In this document: in pieces, positions 51,927 through 64,000 of the stretch
Layout of the letters: each line of letters starts with the position of its first letter
Numbering within the stretch: position 1 is the first letter of the stretch
Assembly: GCA_016806645.1 (NCBI GenBank)
Contig: JACSYO010002009.1
Location: 1 to 64,000, forward strand
Reading direction: 5' to 3'
Length of the DNA: 64,000 bases
From: Ophiodon elongatus
Lineage: Eukaryota; Chordata; Actinopteri; Perciformes; Hexagrammidae
The notes under the pieces: model-generated
Database searches by the model: none
Told to the model about the DNA's origin: nothing
What the model saw: the letters and a program-made list of their open reading frames with translations, nothing else
Made by a program: the position numbers and the translations under genes

Positions 51927-54900
51927 ATGACTTCTTTTATAAAAGAAACACAAAGGTAAGCAGCTTTTATTTTTGTATTTAGAGAAAATACACCTTTCCA
52001 GTAACGTTAGCTCACGTGAAGATACCTGAAGCCAAATCCCGAGAAGGGAAGGCACCCTCAAAGTGACCGGTGTGGTGATTTGGTGCATAAATGGACCTTA
52101 GCAAACACGTTGCACTAGCTTTGGCGATGACTTGTGTAACTGCTGTCTTCAATAAGCTGTGTATTTATCTGGGTTTCCTGCTCTCTTACTTCTAATTCCC
52201 AGTAACATTTAACGTTACAGGAAATGTCCTTTTTTGTCTATGTCCTCTTCTGTTGAGACTTTGTACAATCCCCCACAGCATTGCACAAGTTACTTTGCAG
52301 ACAAAAGGTTTTAGACTTACAATTTGTTTCCAAAACATGTAGCTGCGGTGCACTGTTTTAGGTTCACACTAGGCAATCAAACCACCTTCAACAAAATACA
52401 ACACATGCCATGTGTGATCTAATGTAATATGGTTAATCTAGTGTTTTTGCACGTGTGTATGTGAACACGTCTCAAATGTATCAGAGCTGGCCATTTTAAT
52501 TACATCAATGTTTGTAGTGCTACTACTTTACTCAAGTAAAACAGAATGCTCTCTTCTGATGGGAGTATATTACCTTTCTGGTATTACTACTTTAGTTTTG
52601 AATGCACATATGTACAGCGAGTGAAATAGCTGTGAAAACAGTAGGGCTGCACAATTATTTGGAATTTTATCAAAATTGCATTATGGCTTACGTAGATTTT
52701 TTTCAAATCGCAGGCGGTACAAATATTTGTTCTGGGCGAAATGTGTTTCAAAATGCCATTTTAAATCAAATATTGTCGTGCTGCAGACATGTCCTGGCCT
52801 ACACATTGTATTCTTCAAAATTGGGAAAACATCTTTGTTTGCTACAGACAAAAATCAAACCATAATCATTTCAATATGTTTTTTTCAATGAAAATGAGAA
52901 CAATTATGTAAAAAGTATCATTCCCTCTATTATTGCAAATCATATCCCTATTACAAAATCAGTCAAAAATAATCACAATTAGATTTATTTTTTTCAATAT
53001 CTTTCAGCCATAGTACACAACCTGTTTACTCTGCAGTAGCTATTATGTCTGTGTGTGCGTAATAGTCTTAACATTTATGTCCACACGTGTACCTTATTTT
53101 AGGTTGCTATGCACGCTCCACCCTTATACTGATGTGGAACCAATTACAATATATATAGAAGACACGACTGTTTGCTTATGCCGTATGTTGTCACTGCTGT
53201 ATTGTTTATAGTGTTTGTGTGTGCGTGTTTGTTGTCAATGTATAGAGGTGCCTTTTGAAATCCACTGACAGCCAGCGTGACACACCTTTCATGTATGACA
53301 TCAAACCCTGATTCTGTTTCTCAACTAAAAGATCTGAGTGCTTTCGACGCCGCCGTCATTAACACTCGCGACTCTTCTCTCCGAACAGCATAAAAGAAGC
53401 GGTGACTTTCATCAACGCGATTGATGTGAACAAGTTCTCCAGGCTGATCTCCCGCATCACACAGAAGCTTCATCTGAAGGTGCAGCGACTGCACACACTG
53501 TTAACCAAGCCAAAGACAAGAGGCTTTTGAGGCTTTTGCTGCAAAGCTGTAAAGCTGTAGTGCCAGAGAGAGCCGTGCATGCGTAATGACTGACTGGAGC
53601 ATCAGTCACCCTCTAATGAATGCACACACGTGCCTGGCCCTGTTGATCACGCTGGCTTTTCACAAGACTTAGCTGGCCGTCAAGGTGTCGATCATTAATG
53701 CTGAGAACAATGCGTCTGTTGACTTCTGTCTTTTGATTAGCGAAGAGAACGTGATCCACCTTTTTGTTTAATGAGAATATTTAAAAGACATATTGACATG
53801 TCAAAGCTGGAAAAGCACAGGCTGGATGATGGCTTCCTGTTGCACATAATTTGTAGAGCCATTGTTAATCTTAATGTTATACATTTAATCTGTGATTTTG
53901 CTGCTAAAAAAGGTGTTTCACACAGCGTAGCTTAAATAGAATTGTATTCTGGCCTCTGACACCCACGCAATCTATTCTCAACAAATTTCATATTTTAGTA
54001 TTTTGAAAAGTTGTCGACTCTCAATCAGAAATGAGTCTTTCATTTGTTCTTCCCAGTTCTTGAAAACACAGAGTGAATCTTGTCTTCTACACAGGGCGAG
54101 CGGACATTCAGTAACGAGGAGGAAGAGAAACTTCAGGCTGCTCTCTCATTGGATAAACAGGCTCTCAATCTAGTCCTGGAAACGGCTGCCTTTATACTAG
54201 AGCAGGTGAGGGGGTACTGTCAGGGTTTCATCTCATTTTTCTTCATAGCGTAGTTTAGCTAGCTTTGAGTCCTGTTTTAAAAATGATTGTTCTTCAGTAC
54301 TCAATATTTTTTTATTAAATATAATGAATATAAGGGTTCAACATTAAGTATTAGATGTGATGGAGGAGGTCAAGTAAGTAAAGACAATGTTCTGTATGAC
54401 GATTTACATTGCTTTGTTATTGGGAAATAAATGCAATGACTTCAACCCACTGGAATATGTTGTGTCAGTGCAGACAGAAATGTCTGTCCACTTGATATTT
54501 ACCTCCAGGGCTTGTTTTGATTACACACAAGCATTTAACTGGGAAAAAAACATCAGAAAACAAAAAGGCAATGTACTAATTGACCATGCAAATTACTATT
54601 ACTACTTTGCCTAAGTGCATATAAGCCGGATATAAATTGGCATGTAGCTTTTGTGCCCGTTAGTGTGGATCTCATTGTGAGTCCATTTCTCCAGCTGGGG
54701 TCACTGTTGTATCATGAATCTTTGTATTGTGGCAACGTTGAGTGTTTAGAGTTGAAGAGGAATACGATTTGCGATTTGAAAGAGTGAACTGTTACGCCGC
54801 TACGACACGGTACGTAAAGTCACCACTCTTAACATCTGGCGTCTCCTCCTCCTTCAGGCGGTGTATAACAACGTGAAGCCGGCCTCTCTGCAGCAACAGC

Positions 54901-57900
54901 TGGAGGCGGTTCATCTAAACCCAGACAAGGCCGAGGTGTTCTCTCAAACGTGGGCCGCAGCTGGACCCGAGCTGGTGGAGAAGCTGAAGCACAGTACCTT
55001 TGCCCCGAAGAAGGTGAGGCTGATGAACAGCTGCATTCGCTCAGCCATTGTTGCCACCAGACGGCTCTCGCTCTGAACTTTGCCCACAAGGCTCCTCCTG
55101 AGCATGTTACTGAAGCGTAAGATGAATCCTCTGCCAGACACTCTGTAATTACAGCTTTCATTTTTCACTCTGTTTCATCCCTTTTCCCTGTTTAGTGAGA
55201 ACAATATAGTCACTCGATACTAAACTGAGAATCAACATGGTCCATATTTAACACTGACCTGCTTCTGTGTGATATCATTCCAGCTGTTTGGCTTACAAAG
55301 AGTTCCTTTCGCGAGCTCACGAGTTGTCACATCCATTTTTTTTACACTCCTCCCTATAAGTTGATTAAGCACTGACACATCAAACGGCATGCCGTACAAA
55401 GTCGAGGGAATTAAGATCTAACAGTCGGTAAATAAGCAGCATGTAACCATCAGTCACATCAGACTGCTCACCTGCCTGGGCCTCGCTCGCAAGTCATCGC
55501 TCTCTCCCCCATGAATTTGTTGCTGCCAGCAGAAGGCCGTGACAGCCATTGATCCTGGAAACAACCTCTGCTACTGCTTTGACTCTATAACTCGCGCGTA
55601 TATATTTTTTTCAAATCCAATTTTTCTACTGAATAGAAAGCAGGGTTTTGTGTTGTGTACGTTCGGAGACTTTGAGCAGCATGTACGGCTCTTTTACAGG
55701 ATTCATCCCGTTGCCATTCAAGAAACCAGTGAAGACACCAATAGCCGCGTTATCGTTGTAAGTCTTCGTGTTAGCATGAAATTCTCAGCCGCTGTCTGTC
55801 AATCTGGAGGTTAAAGGGACAGTTCACCCCAAAATCCAAAAATCCATATTTTTCCTCTTACCGGTAGAGCTGTACGCGCATAAGAAAATAGTTCCGACAT
55901 GAAACTGCTCACAACAAGGTCTGTGCGTTATCTTGAGTAACCGAGTCATGATTTCTGGAAAAAGACATTGCTGTTGAGTTTTTCCCCCAAAACAATGTTT
56001 GCGCATTGAGCATCACAAGCCGAGTGCCATATCGTCCCGTTGTTATATTGGAGATAAGAAAGACATCTCTACGGCAGATATCTCCAAAACTAGACCACTC
56101 ACACCGAAACAATCTAGATAGACAAATAGCACTACAGGTAAGAGGGAAAATGTGTATTTTAGTTTTTTAAAGGGACTATCCCTTTCACTATGGAGAGAAA
56201 TTAGTCTCAGTACCGAGGACAAATCCATGTTTCTAGTTCTGGAAATATATTTAGTTTTGGAAATGTGATTTGTTGGTAATTTATCGCTTTTCACAAATGC
56301 ATTTTCCAACACACAAACAAATACCGACTCATTTGAACAAATGCAAAACAATGTAACAAATAAATACAACTTGAACTTGAACAAATATCAGTATTCTACT
56401 TATATAAACGTTTATTTATTTATTTATTTATTGCACCAAGCACGTGACATTTGTGGGTGAGGTCGCATTTGTGTGGGGAGCTTTGAGACTCTTTTCACAG
56501 CCTCCGATCCACAAATGCATGTTGCGTTTAAATATCTCTCCATAACTACCATAATTACCTTTCCCGGCCGGACTTGACAGGACGTTATTCTTTATGTTGC
56601 TCACTGCCAGTTGTCTGATTGATTAGCCCCGCTGCTGTTTTAATCAACGTTGCTGCTTTCAGGAGAATTAAGAAATTTGTCTTTGTCTGCGGTGAACAGC
56701 GAGGATACCTTTTTGGTTACCTTTTTCTTTTTTAAATGAGGGAACTGCTGCTGGGATTGTGCCACACAGCGCAAACCCACCAAAAATATTAGCATGAGGG
56801 AGCAGGAAACACAGACCTATGTCAGACTGGATTTACATTTATTTTATTTCCAGAAAATAAGTAAGACATCATAGAGCTGCAAATGTTTATTCATGCTAAT
56901 GCGGACGCTGCTCCAGTGGTATTAATGTGGCCCGGCCCGTCCCCACCTCACACCTGTCTTCTGATGCCGTGGAAGCATCCAGACCCAATAAGTCACACAT
57001 GGTTTATTATTACGGCCTCTCTCTGCTTCATAAAACACTTAACTGGCCTGCTTTGACTCAGTGCTGCTAATCTATCACGCTGCAGCTACAGCTGGCGGAG
57101 AGTTATAGTCCGACAACATGCAGCTTGGAAACAAGGTGGCTTAAAACTTTGAGGAGATTAGGCAAAGTTTTACAGAGGAGAATTTAATGTCTCTGGTAAT
57201 TACCATATTCATAAGTGTGGTAATACAGTGACTGCTCCTGATACGTTTCGCTGGAGGTCATCCGGTCAGCCCACGGTCGGCCAGCAAGCCATTAATAACT
57301 CATGCACACTTCAACTAGAGGAATGTGTAACTTTTTAAGCCTTGGTTTGGCGTCTCGTCTTCATAAAATTGGAACGCGAAACTGAGGTAGTCCCAATTTA
57401 TCATGAATAAGATGACAATAAGTCAGAAAATCGGGAAGAAATCAGAGCTGCAAGAATTAGTCAATTAATAATGATAAACGAGTCCATTCATTGAAGTAAA
57501 ATGGATCTGTAGCTGTCACGATAATGTACTAATTGTTTAAAATTTTCAAGCAAAAAAAGAAAAATATGTGCGAATTTGCTACTTGTCTTGATCTTACGTT
57601 TATAGTAAATTGAATATTTTGGGGTTGACAGTTGATGACATCACCGTGTACAATACTATCGTGATGTTTTACAGACCGATAGCGATTAATCAATTATTTG
57701 CACAACAGTCTTTATGTGCAGCCCGAGACCAAGTTAACCAAAAACTTCAAATTATTAATAATTTATTAACAGTTTGATCTGCATATTTTCATTTACGATA
57801 ATTATATCATAAAGTCAAGTGATATCGTGCTCATCAAAATCACCGATTCCAAAGAGCTTTGTATGAATTAAACAAATCGGAACGATTGAGCAGCGATGAA

Positions 57901-58210
57901 AAATCTAGGTCAAATGGTGAGAACATGAGGGGAAAAAAAAGGCCAAATACAATATCAATATACACATAAATATACATATATTTCTTTAAAAAATTCAGCT
58001 TGGGCTGTTATTTTGTGGGAAACAGCTTTTCAAAGCTTTTCCAATGTGTCGAGGGCATCTATTAAATTGACTTGACTTGGCTCCGTTTGTGTGTTGCAGC
58101 TGGAGTATGTCGGCTGGCAGTTGAACCTGCAGATGGCCCAGTCCAGCCAAGCCAGACTGAAGTCTCCCAGTGCTGTCCTCCAACTGGGTCTACGCAATGA
58201 AGACTCTGAG
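51927..58210 (+). CDS. commd10: COMMD10 (COMM domain-containing protein 10), 3' end beyond window
   Basis: Five exons with consistent phases: 51927-51955, 53389-53479, 54095-54205, 54858-55013, 58100-58210 (166 codons). The product starts MTSFIKETQSIKEAVTFINA and includes RITQKLHLKGERTFSNEEEEKL, NVKPASLQQQLE and the start of the COMM domain, LEYVGWQLNLQMAQSSQARL. This follows human COMMD10 (202 aa) residue by residue, apart from a shorter N terminus. The exon ends in RNEDSE at a donor (GAG|GTGTGA); the last ~36 residues, including the end of the COMM domain, were not found up to base 64000 and must lie to the right. COMMD proteins assemble with CCDC22/CCDC93 as the CCC/Commander complex on endosomes and support recycling of membrane cargo and NF-kB and copper regulation. 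Confidence 0.95.
52645..53020. repeat. Possible dispersed repeat beginning GTAGGGCTGCACAATTA
   Basis: In commd10 intron 1. The opening resembles the 'AGGGCTGCAC(G/A)AT' start of common fish repeats and the following sequence is AT-rich with AAATTGCATTATGG and AATCACAATTAGATT motifs. The right boundary is uncertain. Confidence 0.4.
55812..56185. mobile_element. MITE-like repeat (GGGACAGTTCACCCCAAAATC type), commd10 intron 4
   Basis: Left end TTAAAGGGACAGTTCACCCC; the right end, reverse-complemented, starts GAAAGGGATAGTCCCTTTAA, giving partial terminal inversion. The interior includes TTTTCCTCTTACC, CTGCTCACAACAAGGTCTG and TCCAAAACTAGACCACTCAC, which I recognise as a common teleost MITE. No coding capacity. 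Confidence 0.75.
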
Positions 58211-58217
58211 GTGTGAA

Positions 58218-58218
<1 letters not shown>

Positions 58219-58293
<75 letters not shown>
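58219..58293. repeat. (CA)n microsatellite, 8 bp after a commd10 splice donor
   Basis: About 37 CA units beginning just after GAG|GTGTGAAGA at the end of the exon 58100-58210. Confidence 0.95.
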
Positions 58294-58295
<2 letters not shown>

Positions 58296-61200
58296 CGTAC
58301 ACAAACAGCTGTCATTAGTTTCCTTGCTATGCTTTGCTACTACCATTCGCACTAATTACTTAAAAAAAACCTTATTATCCAGCGAGATCACAGACAGGGG
58401 GTCCGTGTTTATGCCAAATGAGAAGCGTCTCCAATCTGTCCCTCTTTCTCTGCTAATGGTTGGTAATCCCACTGGTGTCTGTCTTGACCCAGAGGTAGAC
58501 GCACATCTGACTTCAGAGTAACTGTAGTGTAAAGACCAGAGATCCGGGAGCTTGTTATCGAAAACCTCCAGGGTGTTTTGGTTCTCTCGGGAGACTTTCT
58601 CTGGAGCTACAATTGGACAGTATGTGCATTTATTGGAGGAGGGGGGGGGACTAGCTTTGAACTGTATCCATTTATGCACAGTATCCAGGCTTGTTGACAA
58701 TACGTTTCAGGTTCAGTCTAGATGTTTGCCCTATTGAGGTAATTAGTGATGAGTCCTTTTGGTGCAGCATCCTAATGAAGCCTTGCCCTAAATATTTGTA
58801 TGAAGAAAAGAAAAGAAAAAAACCACCAAGAAGCATGGTACAAATATGGTTTTGACTTTAGCTCTGCCACTGTGGCACTTCCCAGTTCCCATTCATTGGT
58901 ATTCAGTGGAGTTTGTTTGGATCCCAATTAGCTAATGCTATGTAGTTACTCTAATAGCCAAGACCTCATGAGCCTGCCTCACTCACTCCTTTCATTTCCA
59001 CTGGGAGAAGCGTTGCTCCGTTGCCGGAGCAGAAGGAGTGAGAACTCAGTGGGCCGTGTCTTTTATCCAGACTTAATGTTTCGATTCTTCCAACAACCTC
59101 AAATGTGCCCACACACTTAGTGAGATAAGACGAGTCAAGTGCCCCTTGATGCTTTGACAAATATTTGAAAAATATTCCTGCGGATTGTCGATGCTTCACA
59201 GGGCCGCTGTTTGTTGGCTCGAACGCTGGAAATTATTTTAGTTATGACTACCTCCTTTTCAAAGCGGTTTTGGTCTCAAAATGGTGGGACTGATTATCCC
59301 CCGAGCCTGGGTAGCGTTGTTCCAGCTGACTAGTCAAGTGTCTTTCTTGCACGCTGCTTTGTATTCAGTCCCCAGAGAATGCAGGCTCAGCCTAAACGTG
59401 GAATTAGGCATGACATATTCAAATCGCTGCCGTCCTACGTGCGGGCCTATAGGCTTGAGCCTGAAAAAAATGAAATATATGTTCTTCTTTATCTTTGTGA
59501 ATGTGACAGCAGTTGGAATTTTTTTGTTGTTTTTTTGTTTTGGACTATTTCCTGCTGTGTTTTCCCTTGCGCTAGCAGAAGAGGCATTAATTTATTTAAA
59601 TCCACTTACACAATTCCCCTTGTGGGAGGAGATAGCTGGAGGGGGGCTAAAGCAAGGCTGGTTAAAAGAGTAGAGGGACCAACTTCACTGCACATCACTG
59701 GGGTTCACCTCCTCTGGTGAACTGCAGGGGGCACTGTTGCCTCGCAGGTCGGTAAAGCGTCCCTCATGGGCAGTCAAGTATCTGAGAGATGGATAGGATA
59801 CCTCGTTTAACTTTGTGTTAAGGCAGTTTGAGCATGCACAGTTTTCATTTCCACCGGTGTTTTCAGATTACAGTTTCCTGACAGTAAGTTTGTTTCCTTC
59901 CAAACTCTCTGAGAATCGCTCGGCGCGGCTTCCCGAATGTCAAAACACTGCCACTCCCATGACTGAGGAGTAAATTAGTTGCGAATGCAAGTGAAATTCA
60001 GCTGCCAGTGTCATGCTAATTACGAGGCAGATTTGTAACATCCTCACTGCTAACTGTCTAAAAGAGAAGGGGAAGGCAAAACTGGGAAAAGAAGGAGAAA
60101 TTAGAGGATAACAGGTGAGGGGAGGAAGGGAGGCAAAGGGGAGAGGGAGATGGGGTGAAAACAAATACAAAAAACACATGGGGAGTAAAATAATGATGAT
60201 GAAGAGGATAAAGGAAAGAAAATGAAAGAGAAGCAGAGAAAAGGCGAGGGTGGCCGTCTGTATATTATTGATTGCCTGGAACCCAAGTGGAGAGTCAGAG
60301 ACTCCCCCATCTGACCAGCCTCCTGCTTCATTAACACTCTCCCCGAGGAGGAAGAGGAGGAAGAGGAGGACTGCCTGGGAGCTTCACATCTCCTTCACCA
60401 AACAATATGTGACACACAGTATATCTACAGTAGAGGAGATATTGGACGACATATTGGGACAAATAAGGAGACTGCTTTTATGTTTAGATATTTTTTCCGT
60501 TGCTGTTTTCATTGACACATTTTATTGTCAGGGGGATTTCTTCTTCATAAAATGTCCCTGTTCTGCCTCCAAAAAAACATATATTGAAATTATAGATCAC
60601 TGTTTATGCTTCCATGCAGCAGTCTATGTATAACATCCCACCCGTGGGAGCTGCTATGTCCTGAAACTGAATTTGTATCAGCCTCAGTGGAAAGTTGCTG
60701 TACATCTGCGCACTAGTGAATGTCCTCACACCCCCCCCGAAAATGTTACACGGGTGAGATCTCCAGTTTATCCCCCGTAAGGATGGGTAGGAATGGCCTC
60801 AATCTTTGTGGCTATGACACGAGACCTGTTGCGTAGCTCGTTGGTTTATCCCAAAGGAGAAGCATTAAAAGGATCTGGGCGTGGAATTGAAGGAAGAAGA
60901 CGAGGATGCAGGCTAAGGTGATCGGAAGGACGCAGAGAAGAGGAGTGGGGATGAGGAAAACTGGAGAATGACAACTGAGAGATGACAATGGGAAAGGATG
61001 AAGAGAAGGACGGGTACAGGTGTCAAGAACAACGGAAACAACGATGAAACATGTGGAGGAGAGTGGGGGATTTGTGTAAATGTCCTTTTGTAGTTTGTGT
61101 AAACTGGAGCAGCGCCCGTTTGAAGATCCGCCTGTTCGAACGGGAGCTTTCTGGAGAACCGCTCATACAAGCAGCTTCACACCCAACACTGTGCTTCCTC

Positions 61201-61436
61201 TGGTCCTCAGCAACACACCTGCCACGACATCGTTGCGTCACACGCCCAGGTCGCGGCTACTCCCGGTCAGATACTCCAGTGAAATACACTCACTGTAGGC
61301 AATCAATGTCGGCAACCTGATATATTATGACGTTTAAATATGAAAAATATTGAAGTTTGTTACTATTTTAACTCATTGTATCCAGAAATAACTTACAAAA
61401 GGCCCCAAATCATGTAAAACAACACAACTGTATACT

Positions 61437-61760
61437 ACTTACTGTGTACTTCTACTTCCGAGGGAAGCATTAGTAGTAGTAGTAGTACTACATTTACTCG
61501 ACAGAGAAATGTTACGAGGTTACGTTGCAGATTCAGATTTGACTTAGAAATATGCAACAATTGAAATATGAAGCATTAACATTCAGCATCGTATTAAAAT
61601 TGAAGGCTCCACCTTGGAACAGACGCTAAGTAACTTCAAGCACGTTGTGCTGATAAGGTTTCTCTTTCACTCTTTACTTGAGTAGGAATGGTAATGCAGG
61701 ACTTTTACTGTGTGGTATTAAAATATGTTTTTGAGCAGGTCTACTTCTTTTACCACCGCC
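61437..61760. repeat. Second copy of the CACCACTG-type fish repeat
   Basis: TGTACTTCTACTTCCGAGGG at the left, CTTTACTTGAGTAGGAATGGTAATGCAGGACTTTTACTGTG in the middle and CTACTTCTTTTACCACCGCC at the right parallel the copy at 39621-39969. Diverged. Confidence 0.55.
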
Positions 61761-62622
61761 AATATCAACATTCCCAGTTAGAGAAAGGGTGAAAACACGG
61801 TCACTGGTCTGACTAGCCAGAAGCATTGGTGAAATTCACTTTGTGGAGATTATTTCCCAACATGCATATTGGTCACTTGTTTTGACATAATCACTGCGGT
61901 TGCAAAACAGAGCATCGATTTTGAAATAGCTGAGCTATTTTGCTGGTGGTAACATTATTGGCGCTATAAGTTAGTATCAAGTCTTACAGCGGGGAAATCC
62001 AGTCTTACTGAGGGGGGAAAAACACACCCAAGCACTCACGGTCACACCAGTGAAATACACTTGGCTATCCACAGGTCTTGACTCCAGGCAAGTGAAGAAG
62101 AGCTCGGTTGCAGAGCAAACTGCAGACGACATGCTGGACTCAGAGCCCTGAAGCCCCGCCCCCCCCTCCCCGCTGAAGAGAGCGTTGTTTGCTTGTTTAC
62201 TCAAAGCTCCTTAATATTGAACACATCGCCTGTCCAAATTGCACCAAATTCGACAGAGGCACTCCCTCGGGACCCCCCGGATAAACAGCAGCCAAAAGTA
62301 GAGCAGATCGGATCAGTGGTTCTCTAGATATGGGACATCTGGAAAGAAGACACAGAGTTTTATAGTTCGATGTGAACTATGGATTAATGGCAGTACAGTA
62401 GTGGTACTGATAGTAGCATGTACTGGATGGAATGTTTGAATGGAAGCACCAGGAATCTGCTTTTATCTGTGTTTTAAGCACACTGCTCAGACCTCGATAT
62501 AGAAGGAGGCCTACACAGTCTACCCACTTTCAGTCTGCAGAGGTCTGGTCTTCGAGTCATAAAGGTGTGCTCGAAGAGAAGCAAGTAAAAACGGCAATAC
62601 TCAACTTCCTGCTGAAGGAAGC

Positions 62623-62654
<32 letters not shown>
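62623..62654. repeat. (CA)n microsatellite
   Basis: About 16 CA units in commd10 intron sequence. Confidence 0.95.
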
Positions 62655-62655
<1 letters not shown>

Positions 62656-62829
62656 CTCACTGACACAAAATGTGATGTCTTGTTGTAAATTGGTCACTTT
62701 ATATCTGTGCCGCTTCCACTCTGTTGCTGAGGAAAAGGAGACCTCAGAATATGACGCACAAAGATTACACAAGACAAAATTATTGGTTTTGTAGGTTAAG
62801 ATGTGTGCTTCGGTTCCAAATTTGCCAAG

Positions 62830-62831
<2 letters not shown>

Positions 62832-62923
<92 letters not shown>
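62832..62923. repeat. (CA)n microsatellite
   Basis: About 46 uninterrupted CA units in commd10 intron sequence. Confidence 0.95.
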
Positions 62924-62924
<1 letters not shown>

Positions 62925-63919
62925 ACAATTATCTCCAATGGGGTTGAAGGGGAAACCTGAGTGGTGAAAGCCTGAATGAGTGCACAGCAATTTCCGACCA
63001 AGCTGCTAACATTTTCAGATGAATGAGCAATGCAGCAAACATGTATTTAGTGGTATTATCATTGTCTTTTTGTGATCAACTTTTTCTTTAACAATATAAA
63101 TGTACAACATAAAACATACAAAACAAATAAGCCTCAGGTGATCAGGCAAATAGTAGCTAAAAATAAGACAGAGATATTAAGAGCGACATTATGAATAACA
63201 CATTTAAGATGTGATCAAGGTAAGCTTAAGTGCCATTAGTCTTATTTCAAAATATTTGGCATAGAATCAGCAGCATTAATCATACATTCCATTGCAGAGT
63301 TAATTTGTACAGTAAAAAGCTTCAGGTATGGTATGAGACGGGAAGAAAATAACAGAGTCAGTGTTTGACGGAGAGATAATGAGGAGGCTTTTAATGAGTG
63401 GGTATCATATTCTTTGCAGTACTTAAAACAGCTGGCTCAGTCTGTCTTTGTTGTTTTAAAATGCTGCCTGGCATTGACAAATGATGTACGAGGAAAGGCG
63501 ATATGGTCGTTGGCACCGTCATGGACTCCAGTGGACATTATACTGTAAGAGCTACCTTGTTCCAGAAATATGCAACAGGCAGACTTCCCATATCATCAGT
63601 ACCAGGGGCCGTCATTGGGTATAGAAAGAAGCATCTAGATCGGCGGTTCCCAAGCTTTTTGTCTTGTGAACGAGACATTAAAGTAGACTGAAAACCCCCT
63701 TATTATATGTTACATAGTTATACTTACTGTCAGCACCTTAAGCAACACGTTTGGCTAATTTAAATGGCTTTAAGCTTGAAAAGGTGATTCTACAAGAAGA
63801 AAAACAAGATTACCACACCCAAAAGAGCAGTTTATTTGTTCTTTTTTTTTTTACTCCTTTGAGTCTACTGTACTCCTGTGTATGCTACTGTGTGGAAAAC
63901 ACTATGATTAACATTACTT

Positions 63920-64000
63920 CTAATAGCGCCAACTACTGCAAAAATGTAATCCGATTGTATAGAAGTCTATGAGAAAATGACCCTACTTATCTCTTGACTT
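63920..64000. repeat. Partial inverted copy of the 5.69-kb dispersed repeat, cut by window edge
   Basis: The reverse complement reads AAGTCAAGAGATAAGTAGGGTCATTTTCTCATAGACTTCTATACAA..., matching 6045-6094 with few differences. It continues past the right edge. Confidence 0.75.

Larger units (their letters stand above)
58294..64000. other. commd10: commd10 intron sequence to window end
   Basis: No exon encoding the end of the COMM domain and no other gene was recognised. It contains the repeat copy at 61.44-61.76 kb, (CA)n runs at 62.62 and 62.83-62.92 kb, a purine-rich stretch at 60.06-60.37 kb and a partial dispersed repeat at the right edge. Confidence 0.6.

Noticed and set aside
59281..59673. 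130-aa open frame with a hydrophobic segment in commd10 intron sequence
   Set aside because: No recognisable family, no splice or promoter support, and composition like surrounding intron DNA.
60250..60633. 127-aa open frame near a purine-rich tract
   Set aside because: No homology recognised; the Arg/Lys-rich part is simply the GAGGAAGAGG low-complexity run.

Overview
This is vertebrate nuclear DNA, almost certainly from a ray-finned (percomorph-type) teleost. Genes are split by GT-AG introns, the exons translate into close relatives of known vertebrate proteins, introns are short, (CA)n microsatellites are abundant, and several dispersed repeats are of kinds common in fish genomes (L2-type LINE, hAT-type element with 8-bp target duplication, several MITE-like families). 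No bacterial-type operon, CRISPR array, rRNA or tRNA was found.

Five protein-coding genes could be assembled exon by exon, with every splice phase matching. (1) Left edge to about 5.2 kb, minus strand: the extracellular N-terminal part of a LIFR/OSMR-family gp130-type cytokine receptor; the rest of the ectodomain, the membrane segment and the cytoplasmic tail lie beyond the left edge. (2) 12.1-20.2 kb, plus strand: complete cep78, a centrosomal leucine-rich-repeat protein of 797 codons. (3) 32.9-28.4 kb, minus strand: complete cdo1, cysteine dioxygenase (201 aa), with a TATA box. (4) 38.8-49.9 kb, plus strand: complete ap3s1, the AP-3 adaptor sigma subunit (193 aa). (5) 51.9 kb to the right edge, plus strand: commd10, five exons visible, final exon(s) outside the window.

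The space between genes is largely repeats and microsatellites. cep78 and cdo1 converge on an intergenic region (20.3-28.4 kb) that holds a 661-bp hAT-like element with perfect 8-bp target duplication, two near-identical ~580-bp blocks flanking an L2 3' tail, and a 142-bp tandem duplication. cdo1 and ap3s1 diverge from an interval (33-38.7 kb) carrying a 5'-truncated L2-clade retrotransposon whose reading frame is broken only by two in-frame stops. The introns of ap3s1 and commd10 contain a decayed LINE, several MITEs and a minisatellite.

The genes do not form a pathway: cytokine signalling, centriole/cilium biology, cysteine catabolism, endosome-lysosome/melanosome sorting and endosomal recycling. 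They are linked by ancestry: the human counterparts lie on 5p13, 9q21 and 5q23, all parts of the ancestral linkage group that corresponds to the chicken Z chromosome. I found no convincing new biological system. The most interesting points are the lifr-like gene's OSMR-like architecture, its 5' splice site built from a ~59-unit TG repeat, the layered hAT/L2 duplication block and the near-intact L2 element.
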